This document shows, piece after piece, positions 14,403 through 23,048 of a DNA stretch of 42,197 nucleotides. The stretch comes from Deltaproteobacteria bacterium (lineage in GTDB: Bacteria > Myxococcota_A > Polyangia > Polyangiales > Ga0077539): positions 70,355 to 112,551 of the forward strand of contig JAUXYJ010000018.1 of assembly GCA_030694465.1 (NCBI GenBank), written 5' to 3'. The position numbers were made by a program, and so were the translations under genes. How positions within the stretch are numbered: the first letter of the stretch is position 1; every line of letters begins with the position of its first letter. The notes under the pieces are model-generated. The model had not been told where the DNA came from. It saw only the letters and a list, made by a program, of their open reading frames with translations, and did no database searches.

Positions 14403-16694
14403 ATGACAATGCTTCGAGACAGACGACAGGTCGCGCGGGTGGTGGCGATCACGGTCACGGCGTTGAGCGCGCGTGTGCATGCGCAACAAGCAGCGGACGC
14501 GGGGGCTCCTGTTGCTCCTGTTGCTCCTGTTGCGAGCGAAATCCCTGTCGAACCTGAGACGCCAACGCAGGCGCAGGTGCCCATTGCGCCGCCCCTCGCG
14601 CGGCCCTCGCGCGCGCGCCCAACCCCTGCCGCGGACGACGATGACGAATCGGGTGTGACCGTCGTAGGGCGGGATCTTCCGCGGGTGGCGAGCGCGGTCA
14701 CGGTCGTAGATCGCCACGAGCTGCGGATGCAGCAGCCGCTCTCCGTGAGCGATTCGCTGCGAAGACAGCCTGGGATCACGACGCGTGACGAAGATGGCTT
14801 TGGGATGCGGCCCAATATTTCTGTTCGTGGCCTCGATGGCACGCGATCGCGACGTGTGCTGTTGCTCGAAGACGGCGTCCCGATCGCGCTCAATCCGTAC
14901 GGTGAGCCCGACGCGTACTACATGCCACCGGTCGAACGGATCGATGGCATCGAGGTGATCCGCGGGTCTGGCGCGATTCTCTACGGCGCCCAGACCATCG
15001 GTGGCGTCGTGAATTTGCGCTCACCCAATGTGCCGAGGCGGCCGGGCGCTTCGGTGTCGTTGGTCGGAGGGGCTCCGGGGTACTTCTCTGCGCACGCGAT
15101 GGCGGGCGGGATGGTGCGCAACGCGGGCCTGATGATCAGCGCGGTGAGACGGCAGGGGGTGGGCTTTCGCAATCAGGGCTTTGACGTCACCGAGGTGCTC
15201 GCGAAGCTGCGCGTCGAGCTGGGTTCGCGCAACGAGGTCCTCGCGCGCGTCGCCGTGTACGACGAGAACAGCGCGACGACGTACCTGGGACTCACGCAAC
15301 CGATGTTCGATCAGAATCCCTGGCAGAATCCAGCGATTTATGACCGTCTCAACATGCGTCGCTACTCGGCTTCGCTCTCGCACACGCTGCGCATCGCGCC
15401 TGGCGTGCGGTTGCAGAGCGTGCTCTTTGGCTACACGACCACACGCAACTGGCACCGGCAGCTCTACGATCGAATCGAGACCTACAGCCCGACGCTCTTG
15501 TACGAGCGCATCGTCGGATGCAACGGCGACTGCGCCAACGCAGACCCGCGCGGCCTGATCTTTTTGCGCAACGGAAACCGCAACAACGACCGCGCATACG
15601 AGGTCTATGGCGCGCAGTCGAAGCTCGAAGCCACCCTGCGCAACGGGCCCGTGCTGCAGAACATTGACGCGGGTGTCCGTGTGCTCGCCGAGCGTGCGAA
15701 TCGGCGAGTGTTCTTTGGTTCTGCGGGCTATTCGCGGACCGGAGAGCTCGACAGCGATGAGCAGGGCGATGGCGTCGCGTTCTCGCTCTTTGCGCAAGAC
15801 CGCGTGACGCTCTTCGATCGCTTGGTGATCACGCCGGGCATCCGCATGGATTATTACCCCTACACGCGCACGACGCGCCGCGTGGGCGGGGCGGACGTGT
15901 TTCGGCGCGGGAGCTCGGTGAGCTGGGCGGTGATCCCGGGCGTCTCTGCGGGGTACACGGTGCGATGGCTCACCGCGTTTGCAGGCGTCAATCTTGGCTA
16001 CGCGCCGCCGCGGGTGACCGTCGCGATTGACCCTATTTCGTCCGCGGATCGCATGCTCGACGCAGAGCGCAGCGTAAACTACGAGGTCGGTGTGCGTGCC
16101 GAGCGCGGGCGATGGCTGCGCGCCGAGGCGACTGTCTTCGCGATTGATTTTCAAAACGAGATCGTCGCGGGCTCTTTTGCAGGCGGAATGCCCCGCACCG
16201 AGTTTATCAACGGCGGTCAATCGCGCTACCTCGGCGCCGAGGGGCTCGTGCACTTGGACTTGGCCAAGGCCCTGGACAAGCGCTGGAGTCTCTACGTCGA
16301 TCTCCGCGGCACCGGTGTCGACGCGCGCTTCGTTGGCGGGATCTACGACAACAACCATGTGCCCTATGCGGTGCCTTTTTCGGGCAACGCGTCGCTCGGG
16401 TTTGAGCACCCCCTGGGGCTCAGCGCGCAGGTCACCGGGACGCTGGTCTCGCAGCACTTTACCGACCGCGAGAACACACCGATCGCGCTCGTCAACGGCC
16501 TCGCGGGGCCCATCCCGACGTACACTACGGTCGATTTCTCGGCGCGCTACCAAGAGCCCTCGACGGGCCTCGGGGTGACCCTGTCGGTGAAGAATATTCT
16601 CAACCAGCCCTACATCTCGTCGCGGCTCCCAGAGGGGATTTTTCCTGCTGGATTTACGCAGCTGATGATCGGTCTGCGCTGGGATCGATTCTAG
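14403..16694 (+). CDS. TonB-dependent outer-membrane receptor, FecA-like
   Basis: The protein has 763 residues, a typical size for a TonB-dependent receptor. The order is: signal peptide (to about Ala27), an Ala/Pro/Val-rich periplasmic linker (~30-78), a TonB-box-like ESGVTVVG (83-89), and the plug domain (~92-210) with SDSLRRQPGI, NISVRGLDG, VLLLEDGVPIALNPYGEPDAYYMPP, RIDGIEVIRGSGAILYGAQTIGGVVNL. A 22-strand-type barrel follows and ends in Trp-Asp-Arg-Phe. The plug and first barrel strands resemble FecA-type ferric-citrate receptors. There is no extra N-terminal signalling domain, so it should not drive a FecI/FecR cascade. The start ATG directly follows the preceding TGA, with GAGG upstream. 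The substrate is inferred (ferric complex); a vitamin or other metal chelate is possible. No ExbB/ExbD/TonB genes lie in the window. Confidence 0.88.
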   Translation: MTMLRDRRQVARVVAITVTALSARVHAQQAADAGAPVAPVAPVASEIPVEPETPTQAQVPIAPPLARPSRARPTPAADDDDESGVTVVGRDLPRVASAVTVVDRHELRMQQPLSVSDSLRRQPGITTRDEDGFGMRPNISVRGLDGTRSRRVLLLEDGVPIALNPYGEPDAYYMPPVERIDGIEVIRGSGAILYGAQTIGGVVNLRSPNVPRRPGASVSLVGGAPGYFSAHAMAGGMVRNAGLMISAVRRQGVGFRNQGFDVTEVLAKLRVELGSRNEVLARVAVYDENSATTYLGLTQPMFDQNPWQNPAIYDRLNMRRYSASLSHTLRIAPGVRLQSVLFGYTTTRNWHRQLYDRIETYSPTLLYERIVGCNGDCANADPRGLIFLRNGNRNNDRAYEVYGAQSKLEATLRNGPVLQNIDAGVRVLAERANRRVFFGSAGYSRTGELDSDEQGDGVAFSLFAQDRVTLFDRLVITPGIRMDYYPYTRTTRRVGGADVFRRGSSVSWAVIPGVSAGYTVRWLTAFAGVNLGYAPPRVTVAIDPISSADRMLDAERSVNYEVGVRAERGRWLRAEATVFAIDFQNEIVAGSFAGGMPRTEFINGGQSRYLGAEGLVHLDLAKALDKRWSLYVDLRGTGVDARFVGGIYDNNHVPYAVPFSGNASLGFEHPLGLSAQVTGTLVSQHFTDRENTPIALVNGLAGPIPTYTTVDFSARYQEPSTGLGVTLSVKNILNQPYISSRLPEGIFPAGFTQLMIGLRWDRF

Positions 16695-16739
16695 CGAGTG
16701 CACACGCGGACGAGATCTTGCACCCTCGCGGACTCACCT

Positions 16740-17390
16740 ATGACCGAACGCTCTCTCGCGGACCTCCGCACCGACTACGCGCAACACACCCTCGACGAAG
16801 CCATGACCGGCGATGACCCGCTGCGCTTCTTCGCCCAATGGTTTGACCAAGCCTGCGAATGCAAGGTCAACGAGCCCAACGCGATGACCCTCGCGACGAT
16901 CGACCCCGACGGGTCACCGTCTGCGCGCATCGTGCTGCTCAAAGCGATCGATGCGCGCGGGCTCACGTTTTTTACCAACCGACAGAGCCGCAAAGGCCGC
17001 GCCCTCGCGCACGATCCGCGGGCCTCGCTGGTCTTCTTTTGGCCCGAGCTCGAGCGCCAGGTGCGCATCGCGGGGCTCACCGAGTGGGTCGAAGATTTCG
17101 ATTCGGACAGTTATTTTGCAACCCGTCCACGCGAGTCTCAGCTCGGAGCCTGGGCCTCGATGCAGAGCAGCGTCGCGACCTCGCGCGAACATCTCGACGC
17201 CAGCATGCACGAGGTCACCGCGCGCTTTGACGGGCAAATCGTGCCGCGCCCGCCCCACTGGGGAGGCTATCGCTTGTCGCCCACAGCGTTTGAGTTTTGG
17301 CAGGGTCGACGCAGCCGAATGCACGACCGCGTGCACTTTGCGCGCGCGCTGGGTGAGACCGATTGGCGCAAAGAGCGGCTGTTTCCCTAG
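16740..17390 (+). CDS. pdxH: Pyridoxamine/pyridoxine 5'-phosphate oxidase
   Basis: This FMN enzyme oxidises PNP or PMP to pyridoxal 5'-phosphate with O2, in the final step of PLP synthesis and in salvage. From ATG 16740 it has 216 residues (E. coli PdxH 218). Family landmarks: DPLRFFAQWFDQA (26-38), the FMN/phosphate-binding SARIVLLK (61-68), FFTNRQSRKGRAL (77-89), the RPRESQLGAWASMQS block (129-143), and the C-terminal PHWGGYRLSPTAFEFWQGR..RMHDR (172-197), ending RLFP. All match the canonical enzyme. The frame opens at 16698, but the extra 14 residues are atypical. It lies 45 bp after the TonB receptor, so it could be the last gene of that unit, or independent. Confidence 0.94.
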   Translation: MTERSLADLRTDYAQHTLDEAMTGDDPLRFFAQWFDQACECKVNEPNAMTLATIDPDGSPSARIVLLKAIDARGLTFFTNRQSRKGRALAHDPRASLVFFWPELERQVRIAGLTEWVEDFDSDSYFATRPRESQLGAWASMQSSVATSREHLDASMHEVTARFDGQIVPRPPHWGGYRLSPTAFEFWQGRRSRMHDRVHFARALGETDWRKERLFP

Positions 17391-17490
17391 CAAAAATCAC
17401 TGCGGTCTCGTGTGTTGATCGATTGCTACCCCGGCGTTGCGTGCGGTGACACTGTGATTGCTCTCTCTCCTCGCGCACACTGTCGAGACC

Positions 17491-18513
17491 ATGAGCGCTG
17501 TCATTCTGTCACGACAATCACTGGGGTTTCCGTGGGTCACGGTGGACCCGTTCTTGTTCTGTGTGCATCACAAGGACGCATACCCCAAGGCCAACGAGAA
17601 GTTCGGTCCCGCGGTCTCGCTTGCAGGGCGATCGCTCGGGCAAGACTTCTCGTACAAAGACGGTTTTAGTATGTACCACGGCAGGGTTGTGCCTGGATTT
17701 CCACAGCATCCGCACCGTGGCTTCGAGACCGTGACCATCGTGCGCAAGGGCTACATTGACCACTCGGACTCGCTCGGCGCGACGGCTCGCTTTGGCCCCG
17801 GCGACACGCAGTGGCTCACCGCGGGCGACGGGATTGTGCACTGCGAGATGTTTCCGCTGCTCGATCGCGAGGGGCCCAACCCCGTTGAGCTCTTTCAGAT
17901 TTGGCTGAATTTGCCCGCCAAGAGCAAGCGCGTCGCGCCGCACTTTCGCATGCTCTGGCGCGAAGAGATCCCCGAGCTCGTCCACCGTGATGCGCAGTCG
18001 CGCGCGACCCACGTGAACCTCGTCGCAGGGAGCCTCGATGGACACGCCGCACCCAGCCCTCCGCCCCACTCGTGGGCCGCAGATCCAGACAACCACGTGG
18101 CGATCTTGACCCTACACATGGAGCCCCACGCGCAGTGGACACTGCCCGCCGCAGCGGACCCTCGGGCTAAGCGCACACTCTACTTTTTCGCTGGAGATTC
18201 GCTGACCATTCAAGACGAATCGGTCCGCGCCCACGGCGCGCTCGGTGTGCGCTGTGACCGTGATGTGCTCCTCACCGCGGGGGCGCAAGGCTGCGAGATC
18301 TTGCTCTTGCAGGGCGTCCCGATCGCCGAGCCCGTCGCCCAACACGGCCCCTTCGTGATGAACACCGCCGCCGAGATCCGCCAGGCATTCGCCGACTATC
18401 AGCGCACAGGCTTTGGCGGTTGGCCTTGGCCCAGCGATGACCCCCACCACGGGTCCGAAGCCCTGCGATTTGCCAAGCACATCGACGGCCGCGTCGAACA
18501 ACGGGGCAAGTGA
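17491..18513 (+). CDS. Pirin family bicupin protein
   Basis: The protein has 340 residues from ATG 17491 (MSAVILSRQSLG). The N-terminal cupin carries the metal-binding set GFPQHPHRGFETVT (His73, His75) and GIVHCEMF (His117, Glu119), so a metal is expected. The C-terminal cupin has lost the metal ligands, as is usual for pirins. Bacterial pirins act variously as quercetin-2,3-dioxygenases or as protein-interaction regulators; the sequence does not decide which. The frame opens 11 codons earlier but aligns less well with pirin N termini. A 20-bp perfect palindrome lies 8 bp after its stop, inside the 3' end of the convergent kinase. Confidence 0.88.
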   Translation: MSAVILSRQSLGFPWVTVDPFLFCVHHKDAYPKANEKFGPAVSLAGRSLGQDFSYKDGFSMYHGRVVPGFPQHPHRGFETVTIVRKGYIDHSDSLGATARFGPGDTQWLTAGDGIVHCEMFPLLDREGPNPVELFQIWLNLPAKSKRVAPHFRMLWREEIPELVHRDAQSRATHVNLVAGSLDGHAAPSPPPHSWAADPDNHVAILTLHMEPHAQWTLPAAADPRAKRTLYFFAGDSLTIQDESVRAHGALGVRCDRDVLLTAGAQGCEILLLQGVPIAEPVAQHGPFVMNTAAEIRQAFADYQRTGFGGWPWPSDDPHHGSEALRFAKHIDGRVEQRGK

Positions 18514-18517
18514 GCGA

Positions 18518-19606
18518 TCAACCCGGCGACGTCGCCGGGTCCGTAGGCTGTGTCGCACGGAGGGTCACAAAGCTCACGCCTTCGCGCTTGGTGATCGCAC
18601 GAGGGAGCGCGACGACAAAGCGCGCGCCTTTAGTGAAATCACTGTCAAAAATCGCGTCGCCGTCGTGATCTAGCGCGATCTTGCGCACGATCGCGAGGCC
18701 CAGCCCGGTGCCCGCGGTGCGCGTCGTGTAGTACGGCTCAAACACGCGCTCGCCAAGGGACGCAGAGATCCCAGGGCCGTCGTCTTCGATCACGAGCCAG
18801 ACAGCCTCGGGCTGCGTCTCGGGAGTCTCAATGCGCACCGTGACCACGCTCGCGCCCGCCTGCAGCGCGTTGCGCACGAGGTTGTCCATCGCGCGCCGGA
18901 GCATGATCCGATCGAGCTCAACCCACTGAGGATCGGTGCCCGAGACCACGCGGACCTCGCCGGTCTGCGTGGGATCTTCGCGGTCCAAGAGCTCCCACGA
19001 CTGCGCCGCGTCTCTGAGAAACTCTTGCAGGTCACCGCGCACACGCTTGACCTCGGGCAGCCTCGCGAACTCGCTAAACGCGCTGACCAATCGCTGCAGG
19101 GTCGCGATCTCTTCGGTGACGATCTCGTGTGCGCTCGCGACGGTGCGTGCAAACACCGGGTCGGTGCTCGGGCACTTGCGCGCGACCTCTTGCACCGCGA
19201 GCAGAATGGGCGTGAGCGGGTTTTTGATTTCGTGAGCCAAGCGCCTCGCAAACTCTTGCCATGCAGAGATGCGCTCGAGCTCTTCGGTGCGCGCCTGCAT
19301 CAGGTCCATGCGCGTCATCGCTTGGTTAAAAGCGTTCAGCGCGTCGTCGAGCTCGTCGTTGCCGCGAGGCCGCACGCGCACGGACGTGTCGCCTTGACCC
19401 ACACGCTCAAGCGCGCGCGTGAGCAACAGGGCGCGGGCGCTCGCGTGGTGCGCAAGGAGCGTAAGTGACCCACAGGCAACGAGTGAACATGCAGCCAGAA
19501 CGAGCGAAGGCCAGCGCGCACTGGGCAGGCTCGCTAACCCGATCGCGGGCAAGACGGTTGTCACGAGCGAGACCCAAAAGACGCGTCCTGCGAACGCACG
19601 CTTCAT
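18518..19606 (-). CDS. NtrY-like membrane sensor histidine kinase (no partner regulator nearby)
   Basis: The protein has 362 residues. Two transmembrane helices (about 8-27 and 33-53) leave almost no periplasmic loop. A HAMP linker (~54-105) follows, then the dimerisation/phosphoacceptor helix with ARRLAHEIKNPLTPI (His125), and the HATPase domain with an N-box (RAMDNLVRNALQAG), DDGPGI and GTGLGLAIVRKI. The H-box matches NtrY-type kinases. With no sensor domain of its own, input may come through the membrane or from a partner. The upstream DUF4388 protein is translationally coupled (ATGA overlap at 19603-19606) and is the obvious candidate. No response regulator is encoded in the window. The last codons contain the 20-bp palindrome at 18521-18540. 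Confidence 0.88.
   Translation of the reverse strand: MKRAFAGRVFWVSLVTTVLPAIGLASLPSARWPSLVLAACSLVACGSLTLLAHHASARALLLTRALERVGQGDTSVRVRPRGNDELDDALNAFNQAMTRMDLMQARTEELERISAWQEFARRLAHEIKNPLTPILLAVQEVARKCPSTDPVFARTVASAHEIVTEEIATLQRLVSAFSEFARLPEVKRVRGDLQEFLRDAAQSWELLDREDPTQTGEVRVVSGTDPQWVELDRIMLRRAMDNLVRNALQAGASVVTVRIETPETQPEAVWLVIEDDGPGISASLGERVFEPYYTTRTAGTGLGLAIVRKIALDHDGDAIFDSDFTKGARFVVALPRAITKREGVSFVTLRATQPTDPATSPG
18521..18540. repeat. 20-bp perfect palindrome ACCCGGCGACGTCGCCGGGT, copy 1 of the dispersed element
   Basis: This is the longest copy of the dispersed palindrome with core CCGGCGACGTCGCCGG. It lies in the final codons of the kinase gene, 8 bp from the convergent pirin stop, so it could act as a bidirectional 3'-end structure for both transcripts. 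There is no T-tract, so a classical intrinsic terminator is not supported. Confidence 0.75.
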
Positions 19607-20589
19607 CGTGAGACGCCCATCACCGCGATGATGGCGAGCAACACGAGGACGAGCACCGACAGGGCGAGGATGATCGAGCGAGAGAGCTCGGAGTGAGGTT
19701 TGGGTCGAAGGGGGATGGGCGCGGTGGCTTGGGATACTTCGGCGGGAGCGCTGGATTTTTGCGAAGCGATCGCCGCGGTCGCGCTGCTCATTGCCGGGAG
19801 CTGCGTGGTCCCATCCAGCGAGACCACTTCGGTCCCTAGGTTGGTCGCGCTGTGCTGCGTAGACGAGGTGGCGTCAAGCTTAGGGGCTCTGAAGATCACC
19901 CGCACGCTCGCGTCCGGCGACACGCCCGCCGGGGCGATCGAGGGAGGGTGCGTGGAGTTCTTTTTCTTTTGGCTCCGCGCGAGGATCTCGCTCAGGGCGA
20001 TCTCGATGGTGCTCAGGGGCTGGTCGATCTGCGTGATGGTCGTGCGCGGCTCGTCGTCGTCAAACGAAGAGCGCTGATGGATCTGGTAGCGGCCCGTTTG
20101 CCAGCCAAATACCTCATCAAGCGCGCCGTTGTCCGACCCATCGACGGTGAGCGAGAGCAGCTCTCCGCGGTGGTATCGCGCGATGCACGCGCGCTCGTTG
20201 CTGTGCAGCTGGAGCTTGCCTGTGAGCCCGTGCTTCTCACAGAACGCGAGCAAATCTGCGGCAGAACAGTCGGCCAACGAGCCCCCCACCGTGCGTGAGT
20301 CTTGCCTCACGCCCTTGGCGAGGGTCGGGAGCAGCTCGCGAAGCTCGTAGCTCCCTGCGCTCGAATCGATGAAGAGCTCGATCGCGCGCTGGGCTTCGTC
20401 CGTTGGCGCCGCTTGGCCGCCCTGGAGCTCTACGACGTGCGTGCGCCCTCCTACGGAGAGCCGCAATTCGCCAGAGATTCTCATGCGCTCGACGGTGCTC
20501 AAGATGCGCGATGCGGGCACCCTTGAGAGCTCACCGATCGCCGGAAACGTGATTTCGTCTTGGGAGGCGCGGTCTTGAGAGTGGCTCAT
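19603..20589 (-). CDS. DUF4388 (PATAN-type) signalling protein with C-terminal membrane anchor
   Basis: The protein has 328 residues from ATG 20589; the frame opens further upstream but that part is proline/arginine-rich and overlaps mpl. Two DUF4388-like modules are visible: residues ~12-90 (IGELSRVPASRILSTVERMRISGELRLSVGG) and ~103-180 (GSLADCSAADLLAFCEKHGLTGKLQLHSNE...YHRGELLSLTVDG). A variable Ser/Ala/Pro-rich linker (~215-300) follows, then one transmembrane helix at the extreme C terminus (about 304-325). DUF4388/PATAN domains occur in bacterial regulators, often linked to two-component systems. The ATGA overlap with the histidine kinase suggests that this anchored cytosolic protein works with it. 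Ligand unknown. Confidence 0.78.
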   Translation of the reverse strand: MSHSQDRASQDEITFPAIGELSRVPASRILSTVERMRISGELRLSVGGRTHVVELQGGQAAPTDEAQRAIELFIDSSAGSYELRELLPTLAKGVRQDSRTVGGSLADCSAADLLAFCEKHGLTGKLQLHSNERACIARYHRGELLSLTVDGSDNGALDEVFGWQTGRYQIHQRSSFDDDEPRTTITQIDQPLSTIEIALSEILARSQKKKNSTHPPSIAPAGVSPDASVRVIFRAPKLDATSSTQHSATNLGTEVVSLDGTTQLPAMSSATAAIASQKSSAPAEVSQATAPIPLRPKPHSELSRSIILALSVLVLVLLAIIAVMGVSR

Positions 20590-20638
20590 CGCGAAGCTCG
20601 CAGCGTACTGCGGATCGCGGTGCAGGTGGTGAGGGCGC

Positions 20639-22051
20639 TCACAGGGCCTCGGCGAGCTTGCGGTGGATCCCGCCAAAGGCGCCGTTGGACAACACGGCGA
20701 TGACGTCCCCGGGGCGAGCCCACGCTTTGACGCGCGCCACAATGGCGTCGACGCTGTCAGGCCCTGGGTCCACGGTGTCCGCGAGCTTTCCGCGGGCGCG
20801 CAGGCCTTGCACGACGGCCTCGACGTTGAGCTTCTGGTCTTGCGCGATCTCGGGGCGGCCTACCGGCGCGATGATGGTGTAATCCGCCGCCGAAAACGCA
20901 GAGGGATAGTGTTCTTGGTGCGTCGCGCGTGACGCCGTCGCGCTACGCGGTTCAAAGATCGCGCACAGCCGCGCCGTGGGATGATGAGACTTCATCGCAG
21001 CCAGGGTCACGTCGACCGCCGTGGGATGGTGCGCAAAATCGTCGTAGACAAACATCCCGTTGGGCTGGGCGACGAGCTCTTGCCGGCGCTTGATCCCCTT
21101 GAAGTCCCGAAGCATGCGTGCGGCCTGTGCGGGCTCGACACCGAGGCTCTCGCTAATCAACGCGATGGCCGCCACGGCGTTGCGCACGTTGTGCTCGCCC
21201 ATCATGGGCGAGAGCACGACCCCGACCTTGGCGCCACCGATGAAGAGCTCAAACGGTTGCAGCCCCGCGGTGGGCGCGATGGGCGCCGCCGACCACGCCG
21301 CGAGTGCGTGCGTCTCGTCGCTCATGAGCGAGTAGTATGCGACACGACAGGGTGCATTTTTGCAGGCCAACACGACCTCGGGGTCCGCCGCGTTAGCCAC
21401 AATTACGCCATCGGGAGACATGCGCGAGACGAAGCCCCGAAAGGCAGCGCGGTAGTCGTCCATCGTGGGATAGATGTCGACGTGGTCGTGCTCGATCGAC
21501 GTGATAATCGCGGAGTGAGGGCGGTACGACCAAAACTTGGGGATCTTCTCGTAGAAGGCCGAGTCGTACTCGTCGCCCTCGACGACAAAGCAGCCGCCTT
21601 TGCCCAGCCTAAACGACTCGTTGTAGTTCTTCGGGACGCCTCCCACGAGAAAGCTCGGGTCGAGCCCACAGCGATCGAGGAGGTACGCGGTGAGCGCGCT
21701 CGTGGTGGTTTTTCCGTGGGTGCCGGCGATCACGAGCGAGCGGCGCGAGGCCAAAAAGAGCTCTCCCAATGCCTTGGGAAACGAGCGATAGCGCAGCCCC
21801 TGATCGATCGCCGCGCGCGCCTCGGGGTTGTCCTTGCGGCACACGTTTCCGACCACGACGAGCTCTGGCGCAGGGATGAGATTCTCAGGCGAAAACCCCT
21901 GCATTGTCTCGATGCCCCACTGGGTGAGGGCGTCGCCCATGGGCGGATAAAACGCGGTGTCACTGCCCGTGACGCGGTGCCCAGCGGCCTTGAGAAGCCC
22001 AGCAAAAGCGCCCATACCAGTCCCGGCAACACCAATGAGATGCACGTGCAT
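20639..22051 (-). CDS. mpl: UDP-N-acetylmuramate:L-alanyl-gamma-D-glutamyl-meso-diaminopimelate ligase
   Basis: Mpl recycles the murein tripeptide by joining it directly to UDP-MurNAc with ATP. The 470-residue protein begins with the Mur-ligase dinucleotide-like motif HLIGVAGTGMGAFAGLL and has the P-loop VIAGTHGKTTTSALTAYLL (about residues 107-125). Next come FVVEGDEYDSAFYEKIPKF, the SIEHDHVDIYPTMDDY segment and YDDFAHHPTAV near 330. GDEYDSAFY...KF and HDHVDIYP distinguish Mpl from MurC. Length agrees with E. coli Mpl (457). meso-DAP-type peptidoglycan is therefore expected. It is 53 bp downstream of the HIBADH-type gene in the minus-strand run. Confidence 0.92.
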   Translation of the reverse strand: MHVHLIGVAGTGMGAFAGLLKAAGHRVTGSDTAFYPPMGDALTQWGIETMQGFSPENLIPAPELVVVGNVCRKDNPEARAAIDQGLRYRSFPKALGELFLASRRSLVIAGTHGKTTTSALTAYLLDRCGLDPSFLVGGVPKNYNESFRLGKGGCFVVEGDEYDSAFYEKIPKFWSYRPHSAIITSIEHDHVDIYPTMDDYRAAFRGFVSRMSPDGVIVANAADPEVVLACKNAPCRVAYYSLMSDETHALAAWSAAPIAPTAGLQPFELFIGGAKVGVVLSPMMGEHNVRNAVAAIALISESLGVEPAQAARMLRDFKGIKRRQELVAQPNGMFVYDDFAHHPTAVDVTLAAMKSHHPTARLCAIFEPRSATASRATHQEHYPSAFSAADYTIIAPVGRPEIAQDQKLNVEAVVQGLRARGKLADTVDPGPDSVDAIVARVKAWARPGDVIAVLSNGAFGGIHRKLAEAL

Positions 22052-22104
22052 ATAAGCCGCGACATATACCCGGTTTGCCCCGCGTTGGGTGCCCTCGCGT
22101 CGCG

Positions 22105-22965
22105 CTAGCGCTTCTTGGGCGCAAAGGTCTCGATCGCGATCGCCGCGAGGTCCGCGTGCCCATGCCCCTGCGCGATGAGCGTGTCCATGCGTGACGCGAC
22201 CGAGGCGAGCGCCGCGAGCGGCCGATCGCCGGTCTGATCGAGCATCAAGCGCAGGTCCTTGCGCGCCATCGTGAGCTCAAATCCCGGCGTGTACTCGGCG
22301 TTGCACATGCTCTTTGCGCGCCCGCTCAACATCGCTGCCACCGGAAATCCGCTCATCGCTGCGAGCGCCACCTCGGCGCTCATCCCCATCGAGACCCCCA
22401 GCGTGAGCACGTCGGAGGCGAGCGCGGTGAGCCCAATGATGAGCGAATTTCCTAATAATTTAACTTTGCAGGGCTCGCCGTGGTCCTCGCCGCAGTCGAC
22501 CAGCTCGCCGGTCATCGCGGCCAGCTCCGCGCGCACCGCGTCTCGCACCGAGGCTGGCCCTGCCACGAGCATGCGGCCGCTCGCGTTGCGTGCCGCTGCG
22601 GGCCCCATAAACACCGGCGCGCTCACATAGCGAACCCCGTGTGCGGCGAGCCATTGCGCACGCTCTCGCGCGCCGTCGGGCGAGACCGTCGTGTGATCAA
22701 TCACGGGGACGTTCGGGTCGAGCACCGCGAGCACTGCCTCGAGCACCGATCGCACCGACTCGTCGTCCGAGAGGCACACGTGAACGCGGTCGGCCCCAAA
22801 GAGAGCCTCTGCCGCGGTCTCGCACGCAAGAGCTCCATCGGCGACCAGCGCCTGAGCTTTGCTGTGCGTGCGATTCCACACGCGGACCGTGATCCCTCGG
22901 CCCAAAGCCGCCTGCACAAATCCGCTGCCTAAGAGTCCCGCCCCGAGCCACGCGATCGTTGTCAT
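22105..22965 (-). CDS. NAD(P)-dependent beta-hydroxyacid dehydrogenase (HIBADH / GLYR family)
   Basis: The protein has 286 residues. The N-terminal Rossmann motif IAWLGAGLLGSGFVQAALGRG is followed by VWNRTHSKAQAL, where the Arg after the second beta-strand suggests NADP(H). The substrate motif is somewhat modified (SAPVFMGPAAARNASGRMLVAG). The catalytic-lysine segment is CKVKLLGNSLIIG, and FELTMARKDLRLML is the usual C-terminal helix signature. Members reduce glyoxylate or succinic semialdehyde or oxidise 3-hydroxyisobutyrate; the exact substrate cannot be settled. It is part of the minus-strand run between the epimerase and mpl. The palindromic element lies in the gap upstream of its start. 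Confidence 0.85.
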   Translation of the reverse strand: MTTIAWLGAGLLGSGFVQAALGRGITVRVWNRTHSKAQALVADGALACETAAEALFGADRVHVCLSDDESVRSVLEAVLAVLDPNVPVIDHTTVSPDGARERAQWLAAHGVRYVSAPVFMGPAAARNASGRMLVAGPASVRDAVRAELAAMTGELVDCGEDHGEPCKVKLLGNSLIIGLTALASDVLTLGVSMGMSAEVALAAMSGFPVAAMLSGRAKSMCNAEYTPGFELTMARKDLRLMLDQTGDRPLAALASVASRMDTLIAQGHGHADLAAIAIETFAPKKR

Positions 22966-23028
22966 CGCGAGAGAATGTCAGCGATCGTGGCGTCTGGATA
23001 GCCTCGATCGGTTGCCGCGCTCGGTCAC

Positions 23029-23044
23029 CCGGCGACGTCGCCGG
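23029..23044. repeat. Palindrome CCGGCGACGTCGCCGG, copy 2
   Basis: An exact copy lies in the 83-bp gap between the epimerase stop (23049) and the dehydrogenase start (22965), right after the epimerase stop in the direction of transcription. It could be an mRNA 3'-end or processing hairpin. Confidence 0.75.
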
Positions 23045-23048
23045 ATCA

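Noticed and set aside
14081..14893. Long minus-strand frames opposite the Asp-rich lipoprotein and the start of the TonB receptor, including Cys/Ile/Arg and Ser/Val/Thr repeat proteins
   Set aside because: These are antisense readings of the tandem repeats. The plus-strand frame has a signal peptide and fits the operon.
15021..16703. A 560-codon minus-strand frame opposite the TonB receptor
   Set aside because: It is a GC-rich shadow: the composition is Arg/His/Ala-rich with no domains, while the plus strand encodes a clear receptor.
18521..18540. The palindromic element as a rho-independent terminator
   Set aside because: There is no T-run on either side at any copy, the dyad has no loop, and one copy lies in the middle of a coding sequence.
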